64,000 bases of DNA from Rubrivivax albus (GCF_004016515.1 NZ_SACT01000003.1:1-64000); one strand, 5' to 3'. Positions 1 through 9,452 are shown, counted from the first letter of the stretch. Numbers and translations are program-made. Notes: generated from the letters alone by a model not told the origin.

Positions 1-44
1 CGGGCCATCACTCGTATCTCCACTGCTTGCTCCTGGGTCAACAT
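1..44 (-). CDS. istA: IS21-family transposase IstA, N-terminal fragment (runs off left edge)
   Basis: The minus strand from 44 reads MLTQEQAVEIRVMA, the characteristic opening of IS21-family IstA proteins, which continue into a helix-turn-helix and a DDE catalytic domain. Only 14 residues lie inside the window. The start sits about 80 bases from the element end at 127, the spacing expected in IS21 elements, where istA reads inward from the terminus. In the family, IstA cuts and joins the DNA ends with its ATPase partner IstB; istB would lie outside the window. The identification rests on this short match plus the terminal repeats. Confidence 0.7.
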   Translation of the reverse strand, partial: MLTQEQAVEIRVMA

Positions 45-127
45 CGACGGCCAAAAGGCCGTCAGCTTCGCCCAGGTGGGTCAGATTTACTTCGGCGCAG
101 TGGGTCAGTTTTGCATCGGCGGCGACA
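1..127 (-). mobile_element. End of an IS21-family insertion sequence
   Basis: Read on the minus strand the element begins with TG at 127 and carries repeated TGACCCA motifs (plus-strand TGGGTCA at 34-40, 77-83 and 101-107), the multiple terminal repeats typical of IS21 elements. The start of istA follows inside. The insertion point at 127/128 lies within the abiEii-like toxin gene. The other end and the target duplication are outside the window, so completeness cannot be judged. Confidence 0.7.
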
Positions 128-775
128 GGCAGTAACGAGACTGGCATTGACCTGCCCGGACGTGATCAGTCTGTGCAGGTCCCAGAGCATCTTTAGCCCT
201 GTTGGCGCTGCACCCAGGTCAACAGCTGCGCGAAGCCGAAGCGCCACGAGCACCACCGGCGCACACGTGAGCACTCGCGCGCTCACCGAGCCACCCAAGC
301 ACGACTCAAAGAGGTAGTCGCACGGCTTCTGCCGGAACCGCTCATCGACCCTGACCACGACCGGAAGCGGCGACACGATGCCGCCCAGACGGCCGCTGAG
401 GTTGACAACAACGCACCTGCCGCCTTCCATCTCGACCGGGTCGGTCAGCCCAAAGGGCGGCAGCTCAAACTCCAACCCATCGTCCACCTCGACACCACAC
501 ACTTCGCGGAGGCGGTCAGCGAGCTCACTGGTGGTCATCGGCTCTGTCGCCAGCAACTCCGCCTGCCACTCGAACGGTGCCTCGCCCCCCAGCAAAGGGT
601 GAAGCATCAGGTCTCCGGACAGAAGGAGTTGGTCGCGGAACTTTGTGTGCTGAGCCAGCCGCAGGGCCAACCCCTCCGCCAGGTACCAGCTCAGTACGGC
701 GCTGAACTCTTCTCGCCTGGCACGCGCACGGTCTTGAAGCTGACCCTGAACCTCCTTGACGCGGTCAGAGATCAC
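62..775 (-). pseudogene. AbiEii-like nucleotidyltransferase toxin, 3' end replaced by an IS21 element
   Basis: AbiEii toxins of type IV toxin-antitoxin systems are nucleotidyltransferases that block growth, for example during phage infection. The GTG start at 775 overlaps the antitoxin stop as GTGA, the usual coupling in AbiE pairs. The first 216 codons are native and resemble the family: an RRxxF...L..Y..E.L..RL opening, RDQLLLSGDLML where family members have a FVLKGG-like motif, DGLEFE, and a late region ending in LKMLWDLHRL that resembles the family K.x.D.x.DL segment. The typical K-G-[GA] and D-x-D residues of the active site are altered (SGD; no clear DxD), so it may already have been a divergent member. 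From 127 onward the frame reads IS DNA for 21 residues to a stop at 62. The C-terminus, usually another 60-90 residues, is lost, so it is probably inactive. Confidence 0.6.
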
Positions 776-1362
776 CGGATCGACTCCATGTAGGGGAGCA
801 CCTCGGCTTCCACGCCGCTGACCTTGGCGCAGCGCCAGATGTCTTCCATGGTCGTGGTCCCTGTTCGAACCAGCGCCCGCAGGGCTGCCACTGCAACGTC
901 GAGGCCAATGCGCGTCCTGTACTGAAAGCAGTCGGCAACAGTCTGGGCAGGCGACGTGAACTGCATCGGCACCTCTTCGAGGGTCACCTCGACCGTTTCC
1001 CATCCGGTAGGCAACGCACGGGGCCTCACGCCTTCCAGCGGCAGATGGCCAAGGTCTGGAAACCGGCTCGGAGCAGGCACGCACAGCCAGATATCGGGGC
1101 AAGGCCCGCGGAGGCCATGCCATCGCAACGCCGTCAACAGGCAGAACACGGCATTCGGCGCGTACAGCGCGACCACCAGAAGGTCGTGATGCAGGGAGAG
1201 CCCGCGGTTTGCGATCCGGTAGACGCCGCGGGCACGGGGTTCGCGGATCAGGACCTTGCCGTGCACGAGCCTGCCGATCGCAGAGCGATGGAGTCCACGG
1301 CCCGTCAGCGCTTGTGCGCTCGTGACTGAGCCAGCAGGAAGCTGAGATTTCGAGGTATCCAC
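772..1362 (-). CDS. AbiEi-type antitoxin / transcriptional regulator (type IV TA)
   Basis: This 196-residue protein opens with a winged helix-turn-helix (about residues 10-55; SAQALTGRGLHRSAIGRLVHGKVLIR split around the recognition helix) and continues with the conserved AbiEi C-terminal region (YAPNAVFCLLTALRWHGL...; SPAQTVADCFQYR...). AbiEi proteins repress their own operon and neutralise AbiEii without direct binding. The start is a GTG at 1362; a possible -10 (minus-strand TATAGT, plus 1404-1409) lies upstream. It is translationally coupled to the truncated toxin at 775, so it now stands as an antitoxin without a complete toxin. Confidence 0.75.
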   Translation of the reverse strand: MDTSKSQLPAGSVTSAQALTGRGLHRSAIGRLVHGKVLIREPRARGVYRIANRGLSLHHDLLVVALYAPNAVFCLLTALRWHGLRGPCPDIWLCVPAPSRFPDLGHLPLEGVRPRALPTGWETVEVTLEEVPMQFTSPAQTVADCFQYRTRIGLDVAVAALRALVRTGTTTMEDIWRCAKVSGVEAEVLPYMESIR

Positions 1363-1738
1363 CGAGAGAACTCAATGTCTAGCGTTCGTAAATTTGGCTA
1401 TGCACTATATGTCGACTCTGCATCCGCGGATGGACTTGTCTTCTGAAAGTGGTTCGGATGCACCCGAATGCTCGCCGTTCTGACTTGACGAGCCAGAAAA
1501 AGATCGATCCATGAACTCGATCTACCCAACTTTCTGCCACGTCCGCCATCCCGGCGCCCTGCCACCCCCGCCCGGCGCGCCCTGACAACGCGGCGCCACG
1601 AGCCTGCCTAAGTCGCCCTTAGCCGGGCTGCCGACGGCAACTCACCCAGAACGCATCGATGCCTGCCAGCGCACTCCGCGCGGCGGCAGGGCGGAGCTAC
1701 GCCCGAAGTCAGAACCCAGCCAGGAACCCAAGCAAGAC
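1363..1738. other. Intergenic region between divergent abiEi and the large integrase-like gene
   Basis: 376 bases without a credible gene. It must hold both divergent promoters. On the minus strand a TATAGT box (1404-1409 in plus coordinates) could serve abiEi. On the plus strand a TTGACG (1485-1490) is visible but without a good -10 at the right distance. No strong inverted repeat, tRNA or terminator was seen. Confidence 0.4.
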
Positions 1739-4700
1739 ATGACCACGAACACACCTCACGACATCGAGACCTCGACTGCAGACCACCCTCTGCCTGCACA
1801 ACCAGTCGTACCGCATCCGCAGAGCGACATGCCATTCACGCCCATCGAGACAGCCTTTCTCAGGCTCTTCGGGCATGTTGACCTTTTTGGCGGCATCGCC
1901 CCGGCATTGGCCGAAGTGGTAGATGCCCTGAATGCAGCACATCACGTCTACGGGACGCAGCGCTACGCCCAATGGGCCGAAGGTGGCACGAGTTTCGGGC
2001 AGCGCATCGACGCGATGGAGGCATGGGGAAGGCCCGAGCTTGGACTGCCTTCCACTGAAGAAGAGAAGCCAACGCCAGGCGACATGCTTTCACGCCTGGA
2101 GGACTCCTCCCTCGACGCGGATGAACTGCAGAAGGTCAGAGCTCTCTTCGGCGCCCGCATCGCCAGCGCACTCTCCAAGGGGGAACCACTGCCACGTTCG
2201 GCGATTGAGAACCACGAGTCGCTGCTGATCTGCAATCGCAATCGCTCCCGTCAGCACGAGGACTGGAGGACAGTCATCGGCCACGCAAAGATCGACGAGG
2301 ACGGTCTGCGTGAACTCAAGCTCAGCCTGAAGAGCGCCGTTGCGCGCGACTTCATCGATGACGTCCTGCTCGCCTTGGGCAGCGCAATCGCAGATCCAAA
2401 CGCGGCTGCCACTAATGCCCCCAGTGCTGGGGACAAGGCCGAGTCCACGGCAGAAACCCAGCATGAAGAGGACCCGACGGAGCTGGAATACGGTCAGCCA
2501 GCAGACCTGCTGATCGCTGACTCGCCGGCCCCGGAGTCGAAGCCCAGCGCCACTGAAGGCCACGGGAAACCCGGACCCGACAGTTCGCCCGGGGAGGTCA
2601 AGAAGATCTCGCTGATCGGTTGGCGGATCGTGGATGGCCTGTATGCGCCCTTCACGCGAAAGCTGGGCGTCACGACATCCTGGGGGGTAGCACCTCTGGC
2701 AGATCACACGATCGTCTGCAGGGCTCTCAAGCACGACTTCCTCGTTGGCGACACCGAGGTCAAGAACAAGGTCTGCGTCGCGTATCACAGCCAGCAGTGC
2801 TCTCTGCCGCCGCAGCTCGTCTTGACCGTGCCACTCACGGACACCGGTGGGTTGTTCTATGACGTCAAGGGCGGGTGCTACTGGGCGCCTTACTCGCAGG
2901 TCCTGGGAAAGGAGGACAAAGGCGACTCGCCCAAGGAGACGAGGCCTAAATACGGCCGCCTGCGGATCGCTATCGACCCCGACCTCGCGCAGCACCACCG
3001 AGAGCAGTACGCCCGCGTCCCCGGCGCCAACTGCCTTGGCGACCTCTTGGAGGCCGGCGCCACACCTGAGGCAAAGACCAAGTTTCTCAAGAAGTACCGG
3101 TCGTACCTCAAGAAGAAGGGCGACATCGTCCACCCTCAGTACGCTGGCCGCCACGCCCGATCGCTCGGCCCGGCAGTCAAGGAGATCACCGGCAGCGACG
3201 TGATGGCGATGTTCCTAGCCCTCGATAACTCGATGGCCGCCGCAGGGATGATGCACTACGTCACCCTGAGCCAAAGGTTCGTCCACGCGCAGCAACAACG
3301 CGTGCTGACCCGCATGGGCTGGAAGCCGCCGCCCGACCTCCCGCCCGATGACGAAGAGGTGCTCGGAGCAGACAAAGCCATCTCGTGGAAGGAATACATC
3401 GAAGGCTGGAAGGGCGTGCAGGCCGAGGCCACCGAAGCCCTGGCCGCACTCGGCCATGCCAGTTGCCTCGCCGAGATCGAATCCGCCTGGGGCAATCTTG
3501 TCCGCGCACGCTTGCTGTCCTTTGGATGCATCAGCGGCCATCGACTGACTCGCATCGCACGGCTCACCGGGCAGGCGATGTTCGGCAACGACCACTACAT
3601 CTGCATCAGCGACAAGGTCGACTCACTCTACGACGCGTACCGCCTCCTGCCGGTGACGCTTCGCATAGCGCAACTGCGCACCTGCCTGCTGGGCGACCTC
3701 GATGCGCTTCACGCCGCGATCGCGCGGAACACACCTGAGGCCTTGAACGACGCCGTGGTGAAGGGTGCCCCCTCGAAGGTCGTCTTCTTCGGCCTGAAGG
3801 TCGTCGTCCGCAACGGCAAGGAGCGCCTCAAGCGCACAGGCCTCGATCTCCAAAAGGTCGATGACCTCAGCCAGACTCACTTCAAGCGTGAGGCCAATAT
3901 CGGTCGCCATCAGCTGGTGTCGGGAATGGTTGAGGCTGGCGTCGACCACTGGCTCATCCGCGCCATGACGGGTCACCACAACCTGAATGCCGAGGTGTTC
4001 GGTGATGCCAGTGCTATCACTCCCCGGCACTTCCTGGAGCAGTTGCGCTCGGCATTGGATTCGCTGCTCGCGGACAGCGCCTTTGCACCATTTGCCGCGC
4101 CGGCAACCTCAGGGCGGCGCATCGCCTTCACAAAGGAGGTAGCTGCACCTCCAGTACGCGGTGATGCCTACGTGCATCCGCGGCGCGGCGTCGGAGGGCG
4201 GCTGCTCCCTCCGTTGGCCGATCGTCACACGCTGCTGGCGCTCACGACGACAGACGAAGTGCGGAGCCGGCTGCTCACGCCGGACGAAGCACGGGATCCC
4301 TGGATCGACCTGTTGCTGAGTTTCGTTGTCTTCGACGGCATGCACCATGAAGACGTCGCTGAGATTTGGCATCGCCTGCCTGACGCCCTCGTCTCCGTTG
4401 CCGCCACCTGTGCCGCAGCGTGGACACGAGAGGGAAGGAGCAATCTCTTGGTGGTGCCGCTGTCACCACCCACCCTGGCGGCGCTCGCAAGAGTTGCGGG
4501 CAAACCGGCGCCTGCGTGGTCGGCAGTGACCGCCGCTGCTGGCGGATGGCTGAAGACAGCGGCAACCGACGTGACTTGGCCAAAGGACCAACCGGAGATC
4601 CTCCTGGCGTTCATCGCCATGGCAGGACGATGGCTCAGGCTCCACCTGAATCCGGCCACCTACGCCGCGTCGCTGCGATGCGTGATGTCGTCAGCGCTCA

Positions 4701-6904
4701 GCGCTCACTCGATCCTGCGCTTGGCGACAGCTGACGCCACTGGACTGCCAGTTGACGTGCTGTCGAAGCAGAGGGCTCTGCGCCCGGGGCGCGTACGCCT
4801 TCGCACCGGTTCCCTGCGACAAGGAATTCGGGTCACCGGGACTGTGCTCTTTCGCTACGGAGGGACCCAGCAGCGCCATGGCGAAGACGAGGCGCGGGCG
4901 ACAAAGGTTACAGCCGATCTCGAGAACAAGGAGCTCACCAGCGAGGACCTCGACGCCGACGATCACCTCCGCAACGAGAAGGCAGCCGAGGCGGTCCTCG
5001 GAGCGCTCGTCGGCCACCAACCGGTCGAGGACCTGCCAGCGCTGGCGGCACTCGCCGTCGTGAGGAAGGAGGCCAACCTGATCCTCGACCGCCACAAGGA
5101 TCGTCGCAGTTGGGGTGGCATCGCGACCTATTGGACCGAGGTGGCGCTGGCCTTGGAACTGGTTTCACCTTCGGACGATATGCGCCAGTGGACCGGCGTC
5201 GACTTCGAAGCCTGGGTCGAACTCGCGGTGGCGGCGATCGCCCTCGACGCACGCAAGAAGGGCAAGAAGGGAGATCTCGAACTCGACGGCCTGCGCCGCT
5301 TCCTCAAGGTCGGAAGGATGCTGGGCTGGGAGGTGCCGCCAGGGCTGATCGATCCAGAAGACATCTATCGCCAAGACGGCATGCGCCAGTCCTCCGCGGC
5401 AACGCTCCTGAGGATCGAGGATTTCCAGGCGGCGCGCCCGCTTGTTCACCACGCGCTTCGAGATTGGCCACTCGCCCAGAAGCGTGCCGACCTGCTGCTC
5501 GACCTGTTGATCGAGGTGCCTGCGCGAACCGGAGAGCTGGACACAGCCTTCGCGCGCTGCGTGACCGACGCCTCTCGGATGCTCTGCATCCAGCCGGCAG
5601 GATTCAGCGCCCTAAAGAATCACCTCGCCGTCCGCTTGATTGCACTGACCGAGGCGCTTGCCGATCGTCTGCTCGACTTCGATGGAGAGGAAATCGACGG
5701 CCTCGGCGAGTTCCTGTTCCTCGACGAGGACGGCGACGACTGGACGCTGCTGAAGGCGATACGCGATGCCATCCATCAAGCCTTGCTCCTCGTCACCGGA
5801 GACGTGAACCTTCGCTTCCACGCCGCCCGCGGAAGCGCAGCCTGCCGGATCGCCTTCCCACAGTGGGAGAACTGGGCCAAGTCACTGCTGTCGGGCACAA
5901 CCGGCGCGACGTTTGGCGACACGGCTCCGCATACGACCCGGGAGTCGGTCGCTCAAGCGATTTCGGCTCTTGGACACGGGAGAGTGCCCACGTTTCTGGG
6001 CTACTACTACTCGGTCTGGCCTTGGGTTCGTGCGCACGAGCTTCGCCTGACCTTGGTCGGCGTGAGTGTCTCCGTGGCCTACGAGAAGCAGTTGTTCGAG
6101 ACAACGCAGGCGCGTCGCGCGGCCAAGTCACGCGCAGAGCGGTCCGGGCAGCGGTTCGACCACTGGGACTGGATCGGCCGCCAGATGGCAGCGCGTCTGG
6201 CGGCCCGTTCGCTTGAGAGCGGTCAGCTGCCACCGGTCTTGACGCCCGATGAAGGAGAAGACCCTGCAGCCCCAGCACTCGCCGCACTGACACGCTACGG
6301 CCTCTGGACCTTGGCCGGCGTGCCGAGTGCGACGGCAGGCCACCACTGCGGCGTCGGCGCCCTGACGGCTGCATCGATGGACGACGCCATCGCGCGGCTC
6401 GCGCCGTCGGTGGAGACGGTTTGGGAGCGTCGCGGACAGCCGCGAGGAGAACGAGGCGCCGACACCGATCTGGAACTAGCCAGGGGTGAGGTCGGCGACG
6501 CGTTCAGTGATCACTTCTCGTGCTTGCCTGTGGAGGCGCTTTCTCAGCTGAGTGACTGCCTAGCGGTCGACCGTCGGCGGCTGTTGCTGTTGTCGCCTGC
6601 ATCCGCCTCGCAGAACGATGTGATCAGGAGACTGGCGACTTGCATGCCTGAGGGCCTCGCAACGCTGCTTGTGCGCGAGCCCCTGGGCGGCGCCTTCGAA
6701 GTGGATCCTGCATTGGTGCTTGAACTCGATGGGCGTCTCGCCGTGGGCACCAGGGAGCGCGACGTTGGACAGCACTGCCTGTACCAAGTTGCGCCGGCAG
6801 ATGACCCCCACAACCGCAAACGAACCGGACCGCTCACCGGCCTCACCAGGGCTGCCTGCATCTCATCGCTTGCTGCACACCAGGTCTTGAAGGAAGTGAA
6901 CTAA
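1739..6904 (+). CDS. Very large protein with a degenerate tyrosine-recombinase core
   Basis: At 1721 residues this is several times longer than ordinary integrases. The only recognisable part lies around residues 590-760. SGHRLTRIARLTG places a possible box-I arginine at R602. GRHQLVSGMVEAGVDHWLIRAMTGHHN gives R723-H724 and G745-H746 in the spacing of the recombinase box-II R-H and the following G-H. Where the tyrosine nucleophile should sit (VFGDAS) there is phenylalanine, F754. The roughly 250 residues after the N-terminal part are low-complexity and acidic, and the long C-terminal half (800-1721) matches nothing I know. The stop is one base before the next ATG, so the two genes form an operon. 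Very large integrase-like proteins occur in multi-gene mobile islands that carry defence genes; I infer a similar island role here, either as a recombination accessory or as an inactive DNA-binding derivative. Confidence 0.5.
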   Translation: MTTNTPHDIETSTADHPLPAQPVVPHPQSDMPFTPIETAFLRLFGHVDLFGGIAPALAEVVDALNAAHHVYGTQRYAQWAEGGTSFGQRIDAMEAWGRPELGLPSTEEEKPTPGDMLSRLEDSSLDADELQKVRALFGARIASALSKGEPLPRSAIENHESLLICNRNRSRQHEDWRTVIGHAKIDEDGLRELKLSLKSAVARDFIDDVLLALGSAIADPNAAATNAPSAGDKAESTAETQHEEDPTELEYGQPADLLIADSPAPESKPSATEGHGKPGPDSSPGEVKKISLIGWRIVDGLYAPFTRKLGVTTSWGVAPLADHTIVCRALKHDFLVGDTEVKNKVCVAYHSQQCSLPPQLVLTVPLTDTGGLFYDVKGGCYWAPYSQVLGKEDKGDSPKETRPKYGRLRIAIDPDLAQHHREQYARVPGANCLGDLLEAGATPEAKTKFLKKYRSYLKKKGDIVHPQYAGRHARSLGPAVKEITGSDVMAMFLALDNSMAAAGMMHYVTLSQRFVHAQQQRVLTRMGWKPPPDLPPDDEEVLGADKAISWKEYIEGWKGVQAEATEALAALGHASCLAEIESAWGNLVRARLLSFGCISGHRLTRIARLTGQAMFGNDHYICISDKVDSLYDAYRLLPVTLRIAQLRTCLLGDLDALHAAIARNTPEALNDAVVKGAPSKVVFFGLKVVVRNGKERLKRTGLDLQKVDDLSQTHFKREANIGRHQLVSGMVEAGVDHWLIRAMTGHHNLNAEVFGDASAITPRHFLEQLRSALDSLLADSAFAPFAAPATSGRRIAFTKEVAAPPVRGDAYVHPRRGVGGRLLPPLADRHTLLALTTTDEVRSRLLTPDEARDPWIDLLLSFVVFDGMHHEDVAEIWHRLPDALVSVAATCAAAWTREGRSNLLVVPLSPPTLAALARVAGKPAPAWSAVTAAAGGWLKTAATDVTWPKDQPEILLAFIAMAGRWLRLHLNPATYAASLRCVMSSALSAHSILRLATADATGLPVDVLSKQRALRPGRVRLRTGSLRQGIRVTGTVLFRYGGTQQRHGEDEARATKVTADLENKELTSEDLDADDHLRNEKAAEAVLGALVGHQPVEDLPALAALAVVRKEANLILDRHKDRRSWGGIATYWTEVALALELVSPSDDMRQWTGVDFEAWVELAVAAIALDARKKGKKGDLELDGLRRFLKVGRMLGWEVPPGLIDPEDIYRQDGMRQSSAATLLRIEDFQAARPLVHHALRDWPLAQKRADLLLDLLIEVPARTGELDTAFARCVTDASRMLCIQPAGFSALKNHLAVRLIALTEALADRLLDFDGEEIDGLGEFLFLDEDGDDWTLLKAIRDAIHQALLLVTGDVNLRFHAARGSAACRIAFPQWENWAKSLLSGTTGATFGDTAPHTTRESVAQAISALGHGRVPTFLGYYYSVWPWVRAHELRLTLVGVSVSVAYEKQLFETTQARRAAKSRAERSGQRFDHWDWIGRQMAARLAARSLESGQLPPVLTPDEGEDPAAPALAALTRYGLWTLAGVPSATAGHHCGVGALTAASMDDAIARLAPSVETVWERRGQPRGERGADTDLELARGEVGDAFSDHFSCLPVEALSQLSDCLAVDRRRLLLLSPASASQNDVIRRLATCMPEGLATLLVREPLGGAFEVDPALVLELDGRLAVGTRERDVGQHCLYQVAPADDPHNRKRTGPLTGLTRAACISSLAAHQVLKEVN

Positions 6905-7810
6905 ATGAACCGCGAAGAAAGGAACGAGAAGGTCCGCAAGAACCTGATCGACTTGTTTGCCTCAACGAAGCTCAGTCGGCCTCTGCTGGAAAAGCACGCG
7001 CGCCTGCTGGTGGGAGTAGCAAAGACGCCATTGGATGATTTCATTCACGCGTCGAGGCATGCAGGCATCGACCTCATGGCGGCAGTGACCGAGCCTGGCA
7101 CAGCAGCGCTCTATGTCGACACCGAGCTGGCCATCAAGTTGATCCTGTCAGTCGGGCTGCTCCGCACCGAACAAAAGAAGCTCGAGGGGCCGAAGACCGA
7201 CAAGGAGAAGGAAGAGCGCGACCGCGCCGTGAAGGCCCATCGTGATGCCGAAGGTTTGGCCCGCGAAGTCAAGTCAAGGGGCTTCACCATCGAAAAGTTC
7301 CACGAGGGAATTGCCAAGGTCGACAGCCCAGAACTCGTGAAGCGGATGATGTTCTCGCCGACCGCGGCCGGCAAGATCGTCACCGCAGACGGGAAGACGC
7401 TCGACCCGATCAACCTGCCGACCAAGAAGTTGAACTCCGATGGGCAGCACAGAGTGAGGATCAGCGTGGTCGAGGTCTCCCCGAGCGGCACGCACGCAAT
7501 GGTCAAGCTCAAGTGGGCCGAGCATCCGGCCAACGCGGCGATCAAGGATCTGCTCAAGCGGTCGAGCCCGCTACGTCTCGAGTATCGAAGGTTCAAGGGG
7601 GTGGATAACCTCAGCGATCTGCTTTTGAGTCTTCGCCTCGCGCGTCGCGAGGCGGACGTGATCGTGACCGTGACCCGCGCCCTGCGCCCGTCAGACAAGG
7701 ATCTCGACCTGCTGGTCTTGAAGGAGTTCTGCGGACTCAGGGAGTTGGCGGTCGCTGTCCCGGACGACCTTCAGCGGATCCAGGAGGAGCTTTGGGGAAG
7801 CCTGCGCTAG
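6905..7810 (+). CDS. Hypothetical protein coupled to the large integrase-like gene
   Basis: A 301-residue protein starting directly at the stop of the upstream gene (TAA followed at once by ATG), so the pair is translationally coupled. It is charged, with a basic-acidic helical stretch at about residues 95-135 (KKLEGPKTDKEKEERDRAVKA) that could form a coiled coil. The C-terminal third (RLEYRRFKGVDNLSDLLLSLRLARREADVIVTV split) looks globular alpha/beta. No signal peptide or membrane segment is present. I do not recognise the family. The context suggests a partner of the recombinase-like protein. Confidence 0.5.
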   Translation: MNREERNEKVRKNLIDLFASTKLSRPLLEKHARLLVGVAKTPLDDFIHASRHAGIDLMAAVTEPGTAALYVDTELAIKLILSVGLLRTEQKKLEGPKTDKEKEERDRAVKAHRDAEGLAREVKSRGFTIEKFHEGIAKVDSPELVKRMMFSPTAAGKIVTADGKTLDPINLPTKKLNSDGQHRVRISVVEVSPSGTHAMVKLKWAEHPANAAIKDLLKRSSPLRLEYRRFKGVDNLSDLLLSLRLARREADVIVTVTRALRPSDKDLDLLVLKEFCGLRELAVAVPDDLQRIQEELWGSLR

Positions 7811-7974
7811 GGTTGCTCCGGGCATGCGTGGTCTTATGTCCACTGGGGTTCGAGTCCCGAGGGAGACGACCCAGCTACCCTCCCCCTGAAACTCCGCCTA
7901 CACCGCGAAAGGGCGGGCACTGGGTTTCGTGAGAGATTGCGGTCCTGACCGATCCCAGGGAAGGACAACAAGAC

Positions 7975-9192
7975 GTGGACATCGAAGCCCTGCAGGCCAC
8001 CCTGCGCACCTTCGCGGCCGAGCGCGACTGGCAACCCTTCCACACGCCCAAGAACCTCAGCACGGCGCTCATGGTGGAGGCGGCCGAGTTGGCAGAGATC
8101 TTCCAGTGGATGACGCCGGAGCAGTCGGCCTCGGCCCACACCGATGCCGTCGTGCGCGAGCAGATCTCCGACGAGGTCGCAGACGTCCTGCTGTACCTGA
8201 TTCAGATCGCCGACCACACCCAGGTCGATCTCAAGCGCGCCATCGGCCGCAAGCTCGTCAAGAACGCGAAGAAGCACCCGCCCCTGCGCACCGGGCTCCC
8301 GGCCGGCACCGCCGCCACCTCCACCGTCGAGACCCACGTGCTCGTGGACTGGGAGAACGTGCAGCCCAGGGAGGGCGACCTGCGCGCCCTCGTCCCCGAC
8401 GTCACGGACGTCTGGATCTTCCACTCGCCGAATCAGAAGGTGGATCCGGAAAGCTATGGGTCCTTTGGGTCGCGAGCCACGCCCGTGAAGATCGCGCGCA
8501 CGGGGAAGAACGCGCTGGACTTCCACTTGTCCTTCTACATGGGCTACATCGCGTCGCGGCACCCGGACGCGCGTTTCGTGGTGGTGTCCAACGACAAGGG
8601 CTATGGGCCGATGCTGGAGCACGCCGAGGAGCTGGGGTTCTCGGCGCGGCAGGCTGGCTTCGGTGCTTCCAAACCGAAGGCCAACGGGGGCCCGATGTTC
8701 TCACAGGCACCCACGCCGACCCCGGCCGTGATCCCGGCTGCGGTGGCGGCGCCGCCAGCTGCAAAGAAGGCTGCGGCGAAGACCACCGCGAGCGCGAAGA
8801 CAGCAACCCCCGCAACGCCCAAGCCTGCTGCCAAGAAGGCCGCAGCAAAGTCCCCCGCCAAGAAAGCAGCTGCGAAGAAGACACCGGCGAAGACCGCGGC
8901 CAAGACGGCGGCCAAGAAGACGACCGGACAACCAGCAGCCACACCGAAGCCTCAAGCGGCCGCCAAGAAGGCCGCCGCCCTCGCGAAGAAGACCCGAGGC
9001 CTGGACCACGTGATTGCCAGCCTCAAAAAGACGCAGAGCAAGCCCGCGCGCCAAGCCGCCCTGCTGGCCATGATCAAGTCGCTGCTGGTGGCCAAGGACG
9101 ACGATCCGATCATCCAGAAGACGCTCAACGACATGGTGGCCGCCGGCAAGATCGCGATCAGCGATACGGGCGCGGTGCAGTACAGCCTGTAG
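7975..9192 (+). CDS. Fusion: MazG-like pyrophosphohydrolase + PIN/NYN-like domain + H1-like Ala/Lys tail
   Basis: Three parts are visible in one 405-residue frame. Residues 1-105 form a MazG/dCTPase-type all-helical pyrophosphohydrolase (EAAELAEIFQW with its EExxE-like metal site, then EVADVLLYLIQIAD), a family that hydrolyses nucleoside triphosphates to monophosphates. Residues about 118-225 form a PIN/LabA-like domain (THVLVDWENVQP, ALDFHLSFYMGYIA, FVVVSNDKGYGPML), whose acidic residues D, D and D suggest a metal-dependent nuclease. Residues about 245-335 are Ala/Lys repeats like histone H1, which could bind DNA or RNA, and the last 65 residues are a small helical domain. The start is GTG at 7975, with AAGGA nine bases upstream. 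The two enzymatic parts are normally separate genes in related bacteria; here no stop lies between them. Confidence 0.7.
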   Translation: MDIEALQATLRTFAAERDWQPFHTPKNLSTALMVEAAELAEIFQWMTPEQSASAHTDAVVREQISDEVADVLLYLIQIADHTQVDLKRAIGRKLVKNAKKHPPLRTGLPAGTAATSTVETHVLVDWENVQPREGDLRALVPDVTDVWIFHSPNQKVDPESYGSFGSRATPVKIARTGKNALDFHLSFYMGYIASRHPDARFVVVSNDKGYGPMLEHAEELGFSARQAGFGASKPKANGGPMFSQAPTPTPAVIPAAVAAPPAAKKAAAKTTASAKTATPATPKPAAKKAAAKSPAKKAAAKKTPAKTAAKTAAKKTTGQPAATPKPQAAAKKAAALAKKTRGLDHVIASLKKTQSKPARQAALLAMIKSLLVAKDDDPIIQKTLNDMVAAGKIAISDTGAVQYSL

Positions 9193-9452
9193 TCGTCCTG
9201 CCTCCCGCTTCCCCAGGTCGCGCTGTGCGAAGACTGTGACGCGCGGCCGGGCCGGTCGTGCGATCCCCGCATGGTTGCCCCCGTCATGTCGCTGGACGTC
9301 CTGACCGCATGCTTCGTACTGCTCTTCGATCCGGAGTAGGGCCACCGTCCCGGACATCCTGGGCGTGTTTCCTAGGGGCAAGGGTCGAAGCACGACGAAG
9401 CGCCATCTGCACTTTCATGACGGCCGCCCTCGTCGCGGCGTATGGATCGTGC

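Noticed and set aside
7845..7865. TTCGAGTC flanked by G- and C-runs, resembling a tRNA T-arm or its att fragment
   Set aside because: The stem has a mismatch and no acceptor, D or anticodon arm can be drawn around it. A bare T-loop-like motif is not enough for a tRNA or an attachment site.
8756..8990. Repetitive DNA in the MazG-PIN gene
   Set aside because: It is the codon pattern of an Ala/Lys-rich protein tail, not a CRISPR or satellite repeat; spacing is irregular.
9193..9452. A gene or regulator between the MazG-PIN fusion and the PanE-like reductase
   Set aside because: The frames here are short extensions of shadow frames with no ribosome site and no similarity; the genes on either side converge, so a terminator is expected, but no clear hairpin with a T-run was found.
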